Source: Xenophilus sp. AP218F (lineage in GTDB: Bacteria > Pseudomonadota > Gammaproteobacteria > Burkholderiales > Chromobacteriaceae). Taken from it: 64,000 nucleotides of DNA. Shown piece by piece: positions 43,404 to 51,658 of the stretch (the stretch's first letter is position 1; each line of letters opens with the position of its first letter). Both the position numbers and the translations under genes were made by a program. The stretch spans positions 1 to 64,000 of the forward strand of contig NJIE01000029.1 of NCBI GenBank assembly GCA_002213445.1, given 5' to 3'. A model generated the notes under the pieces. That model did not search any database and had not been told where the DNA came from. It saw only the letters and a program-made list of their open reading frames with translations.

Positions 43404-44531
43404 TTATACCCGTTCCTGCATCGCCGCGATGAAGCGGTCGAACAAATAGGCCACGTCCTCCGGGCCCGGACTCGCTTCCGGGTGGCCCTGGAAGGAGAAG
43501 GCCGGGCGGTCGGTCAGCGCGATGCCCTGCACCGTCTGGTCGAACAAGGAGCGGTGCGTCACGCGGACATTGGCCGGCAGGCTGGTTTCGTCCACCTGGA
43601 AGCCGTGGTTCTGGCTGGTGATCATCACCCGGCCGCTATCCAGATCCTGCACCGGATGGTTGGCGCCGTGATGGCCGAACTTCATCTTCGACGTCTTGCC
43701 GCCGGAGGCCAGGCCCAGCAGCTGGTGGCCGAGGCAAATGCCGAACACCGGCAGCTTGGTGTCCAGAATCTGCCGGATCGCGCCGATGGCGTAGTCGCAC
43801 GGCTCCGGATCGCCCGGGCCGTTGGACAGGAACACGCCGTGCGGATTGAGCGCCAGCACATCCCTGGCCGGGGTCTTGGCCGGCACCACGGTGATCTGGC
43901 AGCCGCGCTCGGCCAGCATGCGCAGGATGTTGTGCTTGACGCCGAAATCGTAGGCGACCACGTGGTAGCGGGTGGCCGCCTGCACGCGATGGCCGGCGCC
44001 CAGCCGCCATTCGCGCTCGGTCCAGGCGTATGGTTTCTGACAGCTGACCACTTGCGCCAGGTCCTGGCCGGCCATGCTGCCGAAACCGCGCGCCAACTCC
44101 AGGGCGCGCGCCTCGTCGATGTCGCCGGCCATGATGCAGCCGGCCTGCGCGCCCTTTTCGCGCAGGATGCGGGTCAGGCGGCGGGTATCGATGTCGGCGA
44201 TGGCGACCAGCTGGTGCTTTTTCAGGTAATCGGACAGCGAGTCTTCGGCGCGGAAATTGCTATGCAGCAAGGGCAGATCGCGGATGATGAGCCCGGATGC
44301 AAAAACGGCGCGAGATTCGGTGTCTTCCGAATTCGCGCCGACGTTTCCAATATGGGGATAAGTCAGAGTGACGATCTGTTTGGTATAGGAGGGATCGGTG
44401 AGAATCTCCTGATAACCGGTGATGGCGGTATTGAATACCACCTCCCCCACCGTGTGGCCGGTGGCGCCGATAGCACTACCTTTGAAAAGCGTGCCGTCTG
44501 CCAAGACAAGGATTGCGGGTATGTTTGACAC
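43404..44531 (-). CDS. carA: Carbamoyl-phosphate synthase small subunit
   Basis: Glutamine amidotransferase that supplies ammonia to CarB. 375 aa: N-terminal '[20 protein letters not shown]' and '[19 protein letters not shown]', then the class I GATase with nucleophile Cys in '[18 protein letters not shown]' and the His-Glu pair in '[14 protein letters not shown]'. The start is a GTG at 44531 (V-S-N-I-P) with AGGAG seven bases upstream; an ATG 16 codons earlier lies inside the leader hairpin region. First gene of carA-exporter-carB. Confidence 0.97.
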   Translation of the reverse strand: MSNIPAILVLADGTLFKGSAIGATGHTVGEVVFNTAITGYQEILTDPSYTKQIVTLTYPHIGNVGANSEDTESRAVFASGLIIRDLPLLHSNFRAEDSLSDYLKKHQLVAIADIDTRRLTRILREKGAQAGCIMAGDIDEARALELARGFGSMAGQDLAQVVSCQKPYAWTEREWRLGAGHRVQAATRYHVVAYDFGVKHNILRMLAERGCQITVVPAKTPARDVLALNPHGVFLSNGPGDPEPCDYAIGAIRQILDTKLPVFGICLGHQLLGLASGGKTSKMKFGHHGANHPVQDLDSGRVMITSQNHGFQVDETSLPANVRVTHRSLFDQTVQGIALTDRPAFSFQGHPEASPGPEDVAYLFDRFIAAMQERV

Positions 44532-44567
44532 GGGCGGGCTCCTATTGCGTTTGCCTGGCGGGTAAGG

Positions 44568-44588
44568 AAAAACCGGCATGGCCGGTTT
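44568..44588 (-). terminator. Hairpin with T-run in the carA leader (terminator or attenuator)
   Basis: Stem AACCGGC/GCCGGTT, extended by one A-T pair (44570-44577, 44581-44588), with loop ATG and TTTTT on the minus strand. It ends only 37 bases before the carA GTG. It may terminate the gsp transcript or attenuate the car operon. Confidence 0.6.
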
Positions 44589-44626
44589 CGCGTTTTACCC
44601 TGAGTTTTTCAATTTATTATGTGAAT

Positions 44627-44659
44627 AACGGGACTAAGCGCGGCAGCGCCAGTCCCGTT
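44627..44659 (-). other. Second inverted repeat in the carA leader
   Basis: A 9-bp stem AACGGGACT/AGTCCCGTT (44627-44635, 44651-44659) with an internal GCG/CGC pair, 104 bases upstream of gspN's end. Followed on the minus strand by AT-rich DNA including CATAAT, so it may be the end of the gsp transcript or part of the car regulatory leader. Confidence 0.45.
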
Positions 44660-44762
44660 TGGTTAAACCTTTCCATACTAACAACTGTTGCCGCATCGCA
44701 CAATAGCCAAGCGCCGTTTTTTCGGCATTTTTCACGCACCGGCGCGCGAAGCGCCAAGCTCG

Positions 44763-45512
44763 TCACGCCCCCGGTTTGACCTGCCAGGACACGCTGGTCG
44801 GCCCGCTGGGCTGGCCCAGCATCAGCAACAGCGGCTTGAGAGCGTCGTATTTCTCCGGCGAGCTGTCGGCCATGCCGGCCAGCTGCAACGCCCCGCCCGG
44901 CTGCCACTGCCCCTGGCCGTTGATCATCAGCGGACCCTCCAGCGTCGCCACGTTCAACAGCACCGCGTTGCCGTTGGCCGCCACGTCAAGCTGGTAGCTG
45001 CCAAACGGCAGCACGCTGGTCAAAGGCGACGCCGCCCCGCGCCAGGACAGCTGCAGGCCGCCGTTCCACTGCCCGTCCTGACGGACAAGCTGGGCCAGCT
45101 GCAGATTGAGTTCCCCGCCCAGCCTGGCCGCCTGCCAGGTCTTGGACAGATTGGCCAGCGCCGCCGCCGGCAGCTGGAAGGCGACGCCGGCCACTTCCTG
45201 CCGCCCCCACCCCAGCAACAGCCGGCCCGGCTGGCCATCGCTATCCAGCAACCACGCCAGCTTGCCCTGCAGCAAGGCCTTAGGCTGCCAATGCCAGGCC
45301 AGCGCGCTCATCGCCAGCACTTCGCCGCCCTCGCCCAGGAACACCAGCTGGGTCGCGCCGTCCCACACCGTGCCGGACGCCTTGCTCAGCCGCCAGCGGC
45401 CTTCGGTGGCGCGCTCCAGCGGCAAGGACAGCCAGCTGGCGGGCAACGCCGACAAGGCGCCGATGGCCAGCAACAACAACAAGGTCAGCCATTTGGCCGC
45501 GCGCCGCTTCAT
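44763..45512 (-). CDS. gspN: Type II secretion protein GspN
   Basis: 249-aa bitopic inner-membrane component of the T2SS. One N-terminal helix (residues 8-26, 'WLTLLLLLAIGALSALPASW') anchors a periplasmic beta-rich domain with repeated 'LLGWGRQEVAGVAFQLP' and 'LQLAGMADSSPEKYDALKPL' segments typical of GspN. GspN is the least conserved and often optional component. The ATG at 45512 overlaps the end of gspM. Last gene of the gsp operon. Confidence 0.9.
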   Translation of the reverse strand: MKRRAAKWLTLLLLLAIGALSALPASWLSLPLERATEGRWRLSKASGTVWDGATQLVFLGEGGEVLAMSALAWHWQPKALLQGKLAWLLDSDGQPGRLLLGWGRQEVAGVAFQLPAAALANLSKTWQAARLGGELNLQLAQLVRQDGQWNGGLQLSWRGAASPLTSVLPFGSYQLDVAANGNAVLLNVATLEGPLMINGQGQWQPGGALQLAGMADSSPEKYDALKPLLLMLGQPSGPTSVSWQVKPGA

Positions 45513-46018
45513 GATTGTCCTCCCGCGTGCAGCAGCAAGGCCTTGATATGCGCCTGTCCCGGCGCGGGCTGGGCCTCCAGCCGCATGCTCTCTATCCTCA
45601 CCTGGTGCTGCGCCGCCAGCACCCCGGCCACGCGCGTCCAGGCGTCGAAATTGACCACCCCTTCCAGCGTGACCCCGTATTCTCCGTCCGCGTTCAGTTG
45701 CCAGCCCGCGGGCGGCAGGCCTTGCGCCTGCGCCACTTGCCGGATCAGCGGCATCAGCTCCCTGGCCGGCAGCGCCGTCTGCGCCGGCTGGCGCTTGAGC
45801 TTGTCGGCCTCCGCGGCCAGACTTTGCACATAGCCAAGCTCGGCCTGCAGCTTCTGCACGCTGGCGCGGTTGCGCGCCAGCGACTGGCTGGCCGGCTCCC
45901 ATACGCCCAGATACAGCGTCGCCGCGCCCAGCACCGCGGCCATGGCGGCCAACAGGCGCTGCTCGCGCGGGCTGCGTTGCCGCCAGTAGGCCATTCCTTG
46001 TTCTCGCCAGGCTTTCAT
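45509..46018 (-). CDS. gspM: Type II secretion protein GspM
   Basis: 169 aa. A short cytoplasmic start ('MKAWREQGMAYWRQRSPREQ') precedes one membrane helix (about 22-42) and a periplasmic ferredoxin-like domain. It forms the inner-membrane platform with GspL and GspF. The 'RSPREQRLL' stretch before the helix is characteristic. ATG at 46018 overlaps the gspL stop by one base (TGATG), showing tight translational coupling. Confidence 0.92.
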   Translation of the reverse strand: MKAWREQGMAYWRQRSPREQRLLAAMAAVLGAATLYLGVWEPASQSLARNRASVQKLQAELGYVQSLAAEADKLKRQPAQTALPARELMPLIRQVAQAQGLPPAGWQLNADGEYGVTLEGVVNFDAWTRVAGVLAAQHQVRIESMRLEAQPAPGQAHIKALLLHAGGQS

Positions 46019-47208
46019 CACGGCTCCCGCATCACGATCAGTTCTTTGACGCCCGGCTGCGAAGCGTTCGCCTCCAGCCGGATCTGGCGGCCGGCCAGCA
46101 AGGCGCGCCAGCGGCGCAAGGTTTCGGCCGGCACGTCCACCGCCTGCAGCTTGAGGCGACCGGATTCGTACTCCAAGCTGCGTACTTGCAGTTCGCGGCC
46201 GCTCGCCGCCGCCAGTTCGCCCATCAAGGCCACCGCGTCGTCCCGCGCCGGCAAGCCGTGGCTCAGCCTGAGCTTGTCCACCGCCCGCGTCATCGGCAGC
46301 GCGCTGCCGCCGGGCATGGCTTGCGCGCCGAGCCAGGGCTTGGCGGTTTCGCGTATCTGTTGCGACAGACTGTGCTTTTGCCAGGCATACCAACCGCTCT
46401 GGCCCAGGGTCAGCAGCAACTGCGCCGCCAGCAGGCCGCCCAGCAGCAGGCCGGCTCGGCGCAGCGACGGGCCCCAGTCGCGCCAGCGGCGATTGGCCGC
46501 CAACTCGCCGCGGGCGAAATCGAATTCGGCGTGCCAACTGCCCTGCCGCCAGTCGTGGCTGGCGTGGCGGGCGGGTTCGATCTGCCAGCCCGGCATGCGC
46601 CGGCTTATCAGCTCGGCCGCGTCCGCGCCGCAGGCCAGCACGGCGCTGGGCGGCTGGCCGCCGGCCAACTGTGCCAAGAGCGCCTGCTCGGCCTCGGCTC
46701 CGCACAAGGGCAGACTGGCGGCCTGGCCGGACGCCAGCCGCAACAGCCAGCGGTCCGCCGCGCGCGCCACGCTCCAGCCGTTTTCGCTCGGCAGCGGCAG
46801 CAGGCACTCTTCCGGCGCGATGCGGTCGCACAGGCGACCCAGGCTTTTGAGCGTGGCCACCGCGCGGCGCACGCCGAAGGCCTCGGTCGCCGCCACCGCG
46901 CGCAAACCGTCCGCGCCGACGCCGCCCAGCGCATAAAGATTGGCCGCCGGATCATTGGCCAGGCCCTCTTCCAGCGCGAAGCCTATCATCGCCGCGGTGG
47001 GCTGCTTGACGCCGTCCGGCAGCTTGAGCCGGCTGAACAGCGTGCGCCCGGCCGGCAGGACCAGCTCGCAGCGATCCGCGCGCGGCCAGCTGGCCGGAAC
47101 GCTGTCGCCCTGCGCGCTCAGCTCGCCGCGCGCGCCCAGCAGGGCCCACGGCAAGCCCGGCTCGCTATCGGGCCAGCCGGTCCGCAGATAGAGTCGAAGC
47201 GTCGTCAT
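46018..47208 (-). CDS. gspL: Type II secretion protein GspL
   Basis: 396-aa inner-membrane protein that recruits the ATPase GspE. The cytoplasmic actin-like part covers about residues 1-240, one membrane helix follows ('LLLGGLLAAQLLLTLGQSGW'), then a periplasmic ferredoxin-like domain. The start at 47208 (MTTLRLYLRTG) fits the family and has a purine-rich site upstream; it lies 44 bases inside the end of gspK. Confidence 0.92.
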   Translation of the reverse strand: MTTLRLYLRTGWPDSEPGLPWALLGARGELSAQGDSVPASWPRADRCELVLPAGRTLFSRLKLPDGVKQPTAAMIGFALEEGLANDPAANLYALGGVGADGLRAVAATEAFGVRRAVATLKSLGRLCDRIAPEECLLPLPSENGWSVARAADRWLLRLASGQAASLPLCGAEAEQALLAQLAGGQPPSAVLACGADAAELISRRMPGWQIEPARHASHDWRQGSWHAEFDFARGELAANRRWRDWGPSLRRAGLLLGGLLAAQLLLTLGQSGWYAWQKHSLSQQIRETAKPWLGAQAMPGGSALPMTRAVDKLRLSHGLPARDDAVALMGELAAASGRELQVRSLEYESGRLKLQAVDVPAETLRRWRALLAGRQIRLEANASQPGVKELIVMREP

Positions 47209-48157
47209 TTTTTTCTCCGCTTGACCGCGCCGATTGCGCGCGGCCGTCGTTGCCATCCTGTCGCCAAAGCATTTTGACGACGTTGAGGTTGCTGTAGATC
47301 ATCGCCCGCATTTCCAGCCGGGCGCGGCCGTAGCTGGCGCGGCTCTCCAGCAGGAAATAATTGGACGCCGCGCCGATGTCGGCGTCGGCGACGATGCCGG
47401 GAGCCGGCAGCCGCGCCCGGAAATCGGCGGCGTCCTTGAAATAATTGGTCTTGCGCTGATTGATCAGCACCAGCAAATTGCCTTCGCCGATGCCGGGCAG
47501 CAAGGCCTTGAGCATCTGGTCGGTGGCGGTATTGACGTTGATCTGCGTCGCCGTCGGCGGCAGCGCCGCCACGTGCGGGGCGAGCTTGGCTATCACCGCC
47601 GGCGTGTAGCCCGGCAGCCAGCGCAGCATCTCTACCCGGGCCAGCGGATAGTTGGCCCCCGCCGCGGCTGGCGCCGCCTCGTCCTGGCCGCCCTGCCCCG
47701 GCATGTCCTCGTCCTTGCCGCCGCGCAGCTGCTTGAGCAGCGGCTCGGACAGCGTGGTGGGCAAGCCCAGCGTCAAGAGCAGGCGCTTGTAAAGCTTGAG
47801 CTGGCGGACATTGGTCTGGCCGTTGGCCACCAGCGAATTGATATTGAAGCGCCCCTGCAGATCCGCCAGCTGGCCGCTGACCTTGACCCCCTGGGCCTCG
47901 GTTTGCGGCAGCGGCTGGGCCCACAGCTGGGACAAGGCCACCACGCCGTTGCCGGCGGGGCCGTTGTTGAAGCGCAGAATCTCCATCGCCCAGCCAAGGC
48001 CGGCGTCGGCCACCTGGCGCAGCTGGGCGCGGCTTCGGTCGTTTTCCAGCTGATGCCACCACAGCCCCTGCTGCCACAGCACCATGCCGGCCGCGGTGGT
48101 GGCCAGCGCCACGATCAGAAGCGCCATGATCACCGCCATGCCCTGTTGCCGCTTCAT
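47165..48157 (-). CDS. gspK: Type II secretion minor pseudopilin GspK
   Basis: 330-aa tip protein of the pseudopilus. The prepilin signal is 'MKRQQGMAVIMALLIVALAT' with cleavage after Gly6. As in other GspK the residue at +5 is not Glu. A large alpha-helical insertion with two SAM-like helix-hairpin-helix segments follows ('INVNTATDQMLKALLPGIGE'), unlike the small GspH-J. It ends with a hydrophilic Ser/Asp-rich tail. The reading frame overlaps gspJ by 4 bases and gspL by 44. Confidence 0.93.
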   Translation of the reverse strand: MKRQQGMAVIMALLIVALATTAAGMVLWQQGLWWHQLENDRSRAQLRQVADAGLGWAMEILRFNNGPAGNGVVALSQLWAQPLPQTEAQGVKVSGQLADLQGRFNINSLVANGQTNVRQLKLYKRLLLTLGLPTTLSEPLLKQLRGGKDEDMPGQGGQDEAAPAAAGANYPLARVEMLRWLPGYTPAVIAKLAPHVAALPPTATQINVNTATDQMLKALLPGIGEGNLLVLINQRKTNYFKDAADFRARLPAPGIVADADIGAASNYFLLESRASYGRARLEMRAMIYSNLNVVKMLWRQDGNDGRAQSARSSGEKNDDASTLSADRLAR

Positions 48158-48732
48158 GGCAGCACCCACACGCGGCGCGCCGTTTCCTTGCCCGGCAACA
48201 AGACCTTCATTTCCAGCGCCCGCGCCGAACGCGTCGCCCCGGAGCCGGCGGCCGGCGGCCAGGCGTCCTGCCAGCTGCCGTCGTCGGCCAGGACACGCCA
48301 ACGCACGCGCGCCGCGCCGTCCAGCAATGGATAGCTGGCGGCGGCCTCGCCGCTCGCGTCGGCCGCGGACCAGCTCAGGCCCTGCGCGCCGGCGCGATAA
48401 CGGATGCGCTCTATGCCGCTGCGGTAGCGGGTGGAGACGCCTTCCAGCACGAGCGTTTGGCCATCTGCCTCGTTTTGCAGCAGCAGATTGCTGCCGCCCA
48501 GCGCCAGCCCTTGCTGCAGGTCGGCCACTTGCGCGGCCGGCGTCTGGTTGCCCAGATCGCCTTCCAGCCGCCGGAAGGCCCGCGCCACGTCCACCCACTG
48601 CTGGCCGGTCTGCATCAGCCGCTCGCGCGCGATCAGCAGCGAACCGAAAGCCTTGTAGCCCATCACCGACAGGATGGCGAGCAAGCTCATCGCCACCAGG
48701 ATCTCGATCAGGGTCATGCCGCGCTGCTTCAA
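48154..48732 (-). CDS. gspJ: Type II secretion minor pseudopilin GspJ, TTG start
   Basis: 192-aa pseudopilin of the tip complex. Prepilin motif 'LKQRGMTLIEILVAMSLLAI' with Gly(-1) and Glu+5. No ATG stands at the expected place: the likely start is TTG at 48732, embedded in the gspI stop (aaTTGA) and preceded by GGAG. The C-terminal domain contains 'YRSGIERIRYRAGAQGLSW', as in GspJ. Coupling to gspI probably compensates for the weak start codon. Confidence 0.9.
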   Translation of the reverse strand: MKQRGMTLIEILVAMSLLAILSVMGYKAFGSLLIARERLMQTGQQWVDVARAFRRLEGDLGNQTPAAQVADLQQGLALGGSNLLLQNEADGQTLVLEGVSTRYRSGIERIRYRAGAQGLSWSAADASGEAAASYPLLDGAARVRWRVLADDGSWQDAWPPAAGSGATRSARALEMKVLLPGKETARRVWVLP

Positions 48733-49106
48733 TTGCCGCTCCCCTGCTGCAGCCGCAGGTAGCCGGTCATCTCCGCCAGCACGTAACGGCCGGCGCCCGG
48801 CGCCAGAATGCGCACCACCACCTTGCGGAAATTGGGGTTGGGCGTTTGCGCCACTTCGCGCTCCCAGCGCCAGACGCGGCCGTCCTCTTCGTTTTGCCCG
48901 GCCAGTTGCCCGGTTTCCGGCCATTCGCGCCGCGCCTGCATCAGCGCGATAAGGTTCTGCGCTTCCCAGTTGGCCTGCATCCGCGCCCTCATGCCCTCGG
49001 CGTTGTCGGCGGCCAGGCCGGTGGCGCGCAACAGCGCGCCCAGCGCCACGGCGATGATGGCCAGCGCCACCAGCACCTCGAACAAGGTGAAACCGCGCTG
49101 TTTCAT
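48729..49106 (-). CDS. gspI: Type II secretion minor pseudopilin GspI
   Basis: 125-aa pseudopilin. Prepilin signal 'MKQRGFTLFEVLVALAIIAV' with Gly5 cleavage and Glu+5; the rest is a short beta-rich domain ending 'YLRLQQGSGN'. The length is typical of GspI. The ATG at 49106 overlaps the gspH stop by 4 bases (ATGA). Confidence 0.93.
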   Translation of the reverse strand: MKQRGFTLFEVLVALAIIAVALGALLRATGLAADNAEGMRARMQANWEAQNLIALMQARREWPETGQLAGQNEEDGRVWRWEREVAQTPNPNFRKVVVRILAPGAGRYVLAEMTGYLRLQQGSGN

Positions 49107-49576
49107 GAGCCGTCCGCCACGGTGACGCGCCCCAGCGGCGACTGCAGCACCGTCAGCTGCCTCTGCTCGGTTTTGACCTGCAAGGCCAGGGTGGCGGCGC
49201 GGCCGTCCTGCCACAGCGGCAAAGGCGTATTCGACGGCCAGGGCTGGCCGTCCAGCAGCAGCGCCCCGCCCTGGATGCCTTCCGGCCAGGGGTGGTCGGC
49301 CAGGAGTTCGTCGCCGGCCCGCTGCCAGCGGCCCTCGTCGTCCAGCCGGCGAAAACCGTAGGCCTTGCCGTTCCACACCAGCGCCAGCGGATCGCCCATT
49401 TCGGCGGCGTCGCCGGCCTGCTCCAGCACCCGCGCCAGGCGATAGGCCTCGTCCGACGCCAGCCTGTGCGTATCGGGGCGCAGGCTGAGCGTCACCGTGG
49501 TGGCCAGCACTCCGATGATCAGCATCACCACCATCACCTCGATCAGGGTGAAGCCGTCCGCGCGCCGTGGGTTCAT
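49103..49576 (-). CDS. gspH: Type II secretion minor pseudopilin GspH
   Basis: 157-aa pseudopilin with prepilin motif 'ADGFTLIEVMVVMLIIGVLA' and the GspH-type C-terminal domain ('LARVLEQAGDAAEMGDPLAL', 'GFRRLDDEGRWQ'). ATG at 49576 agrees with a short leader peptide MNPRRADG. It follows gspG with a 14-base spacer. Confidence 0.93.
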   Translation of the reverse strand: MNPRRADGFTLIEVMVVMLIIGVLATTVTLSLRPDTHRLASDEAYRLARVLEQAGDAAEMGDPLALVWNGKAYGFRRLDDEGRWQRAGDELLADHPWPEGIQGGALLLDGQPWPSNTPLPLWQDGRAATLALQVKTEQRQLTVLQSPLGRVTVADGS

Positions 49577-49590
49577 GCCTGGCGGCCGGC

Positions 49591-50034
49591 TTACTTGCCG
49601 CTGTCCCAGTTGCCGATGTCGGCGTCGTTGCCCTCGCCGCCCGGCTCTCCGTCGGCGCCGAAGCTCCAGATATCGATTTCGCCGTGCGTGCCGGGGTTGG
49701 CGTACTGGTAGGGGTTGCCCCACGGGTCCTTGGGCAAGCGTTCCAGATAGCCGCCCGGCTTCCAGTTTTTCGGTTCCGGCGCGGAGGCGGGCTTCTGCAC
49801 CAGGGCCTGCAAGCCCTGCTCGCTGCTGGGGTAGCGGCCGTTGTCCAGACGGTAGAGCTTGAGCGCCTGGCTGATCGCGCCGATGTCCTGTTTGGCGGCG
49901 ACGATGCGCGCCTCGTCCGGACGGCTCATCACCTTGGGCACCACCAGCGCGGCCAGCACGCCGAGGATGACGATCACCACCATGATTTCGATCAGGGTGA
50001 AGCCGCGTTGGGCGGCGCGTTTGAGCTGTTTCAT
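49591..50034 (-). CDS. gspG: Type II secretion major pseudopilin GspG
   Basis: 147-aa main subunit of the pseudopilus. Prepilin motif '[20 protein letters not shown]' with Gly/Phe cleavage and Glu+5; downstream '[16 protein letters not shown]', '[18 protein letters not shown]' and the calcium-binding C-terminal '[20 protein letters not shown]' are highly characteristic. The ATG at 50034 is preferred over 50115, since family leaders are short. Confidence 0.97.
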   Translation of the reverse strand: MKQLKRAAQRGFTLIEIMVVIVILGVLAALVVPKVMSRPDEARIVAAKQDIGAISQALKLYRLDNGRYPSSEQGLQALVQKPASAPEPKNWKPGGYLERLPKDPWGNPYQYANPGTHGEIDIWSFGADGEPGGEGNDADIGNWDSGK

Positions 50035-50074
50035 TCTGTCTCCGTCTTTCATGGCCGGCTGTCCGGCCTGTTTG

Positions 50075-50392
50075 CTACAAATCGGTATTTCGTTGCGCGT
50101 GGTGGTGCAAGGCAATCAACGCATCCAGCCGTTTGCGAAGATAAATGCATTCTCGAATGGCCGTCGCTGCCAGCGCAAAGGCCATCAAGGCAAGCGTCCA
50201 AGCTGTGTGTTGTTGCCAGTCGGCAGAGTATTGCTTGTAAGCCCAGATCAGGATAAGCAGCATGCCGACCGCCGGCAGTATCACCGACCATGCCGTTAGA
50301 TTGCTGTTCCTGCGTTTGGCCAAGATAGCCTCGGCTTGTACCTTAAGCGTTACATCTTTCGCCAATTGTTCGGCGCTGAGCGGATCAATCAT
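50075..50392 (-). CDS. Unknown two-helix membrane protein inside the gsp operon
   Basis: 105 aa. A hydrophilic N-terminus ('[20 protein letters not shown]') is followed by two membrane helices (about 37-60 and 64-80) and a charged C-terminus with Arg and His. AAGGGG precedes the ATG at 50392. It sits between gspF (54-base gap) and gspG (40-base gap) in the same direction, but is not one of the conserved T2SS components and is less GC-rich than its neighbours. I do not recognise a family; it may be a lineage-specific accessory or an inserted gene. Confidence 0.7.
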   Translation of the reverse strand: MIDPLSAEQLAKDVTLKVQAEAILAKRRNSNLTAWSVILPAVGMLLILIWAYKQYSADWQQHTAWTLALMAFALAATAIRECIYLRKRLDALIALHHHAQRNTDL

Positions 50393-50446
50393 CCCGTGCC
50401 CCTTCTTGAACAGCATCGCGTTCAGAAAAACTCACAGTTGTCACTG

Positions 50447-51658
50447 TCAATGCACCATCTGGTTCATGTCTACGATCGGCATCATGATGGCCAGCACGAT
50501 CAGCAGCACCATGCCGCCCATCACCAGGATCAGCAAGGGCTCCATCAGCGTGGTGAAGGTTGCGAGCTTGCGCTCCACTTCCTGCTCCTGCTGCTGCGCG
50601 GCGCGGTCCAGCATGTGCGACAGCGTGCCGCTGGCCTCGCCGCTGGCGATCAGGTGGATCAGCACCGGCGGGAACTGGCCGCTGGCCTTGAGCGCGCGCG
50701 ACAGGGAAATCCCCTCGCGCACCTTGCCCATCGCGTCCGATACCGCGTCGCGCATCGGCAGCATGGTCATCAGGCCGCGCGCCGTCTCCAGCGCGGTGAG
50801 CAGGGGCACGCCGGAGCCCACCAGGATGGACATGGTGCTGGCCATGCGCGCGGTGTTCAGCGCGCGGAACAGGCGGCCGAACACCGGCAGCTTGAGCACC
50901 CGGGCGTGAAAGCGCCGCTTCAGCGCCGGCGCGCGCAAGGCGCGCGCGGTCAGGAAGGCCGCCGCGACGATGGCGATCAGGAGCGCGAGGCCCCATTCGC
51001 GCAAGAAGTCGCTGCACGCCACCAGCGCGCGGGTGAGAAAAGGCAGCGTCTGCTTGGTCTGGGCGAACACGCTCACCACCTGCGGCACCACGTAACTCAT
51101 CAGGCCGGCCACCACCAGGATGGCCACCAGGGTCACCACCGCCGGGTAAGCCAAGGCCAGCGTCACTTTCTGCTGGGTGTTCTGCCGCTTGTCCAGGTAT
51201 TCCGCCAGCCGCGCCATCACCATGTCCAGATGGCCGGACTGCTCGCCGGCCTGCACCAGCGAGCGGTACAAGGGCGAAAATACGCCCGGCGCGGCGGACA
51301 GGGCCTGGGCGAAGCTCTTGCCCTCCATGATGTCGCTTCTGAGCGCGGCCAGCACGGTGCGGCTCCTGGGGTTTTCCGATTGCTCGGTCACCGCGGTGAG
51401 CGCTTTCTCCAGCGTCAGGCCGGCGTTGAGCAAGGTGGACAACTGCTCGGTGATCATCACCAGCTCCGCGCGCGGCAGGCTGCGGCGCAGCGCGTTGCTG
51501 CCGGCGCCGCCGCTTTTGGCGTTGACGCTTTCCACCTCCACCGGCAGCAGCCCGCGCTCGCGCAGCTGGCCGCGGGCGGCGCGGGCGGAGTCGGCCTCCA
51601 GCAGGCCGCTTTGCTCCTTGCCGGCCGCGTCGAAGGCGGTGTACTTGAAGGCGGCCAT
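50447..51658 (-). CDS. gspF: Type II secretion inner-membrane protein GspF
   Basis: 403-aa polytopic platform protein with three membrane helices and two homologous cytoplasmic helical domains ('LPRAELVMITEQLSTLLNAG' and 'LNTARMASTMSILVGSGVPL'). 'FKYTAFDAAGKEQSGLLEAD' at the N-terminus and 'LIASGEASGTLSHMLDRAA' near the end are standard. Its ATG overlaps the gspE stop by one base (TGATG). Confidence 0.96.
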   Translation of the reverse strand: MAAFKYTAFDAAGKEQSGLLEADSARAARGQLRERGLLPVEVESVNAKSGGAGSNALRRSLPRAELVMITEQLSTLLNAGLTLEKALTAVTEQSENPRSRTVLAALRSDIMEGKSFAQALSAAPGVFSPLYRSLVQAGEQSGHLDMVMARLAEYLDKRQNTQQKVTLALAYPAVVTLVAILVVAGLMSYVVPQVVSVFAQTKQTLPFLTRALVACSDFLREWGLALLIAIVAAAFLTARALRAPALKRRFHARVLKLPVFGRLFRALNTARMASTMSILVGSGVPLLTALETARGLMTMLPMRDAVSDAMGKVREGISLSRALKASGQFPPVLIHLIASGEASGTLSHMLDRAAQQQEQEVERKLATFTTLMEPLLILVMGGMVLLIVLAIMMPIVDMNQMVH

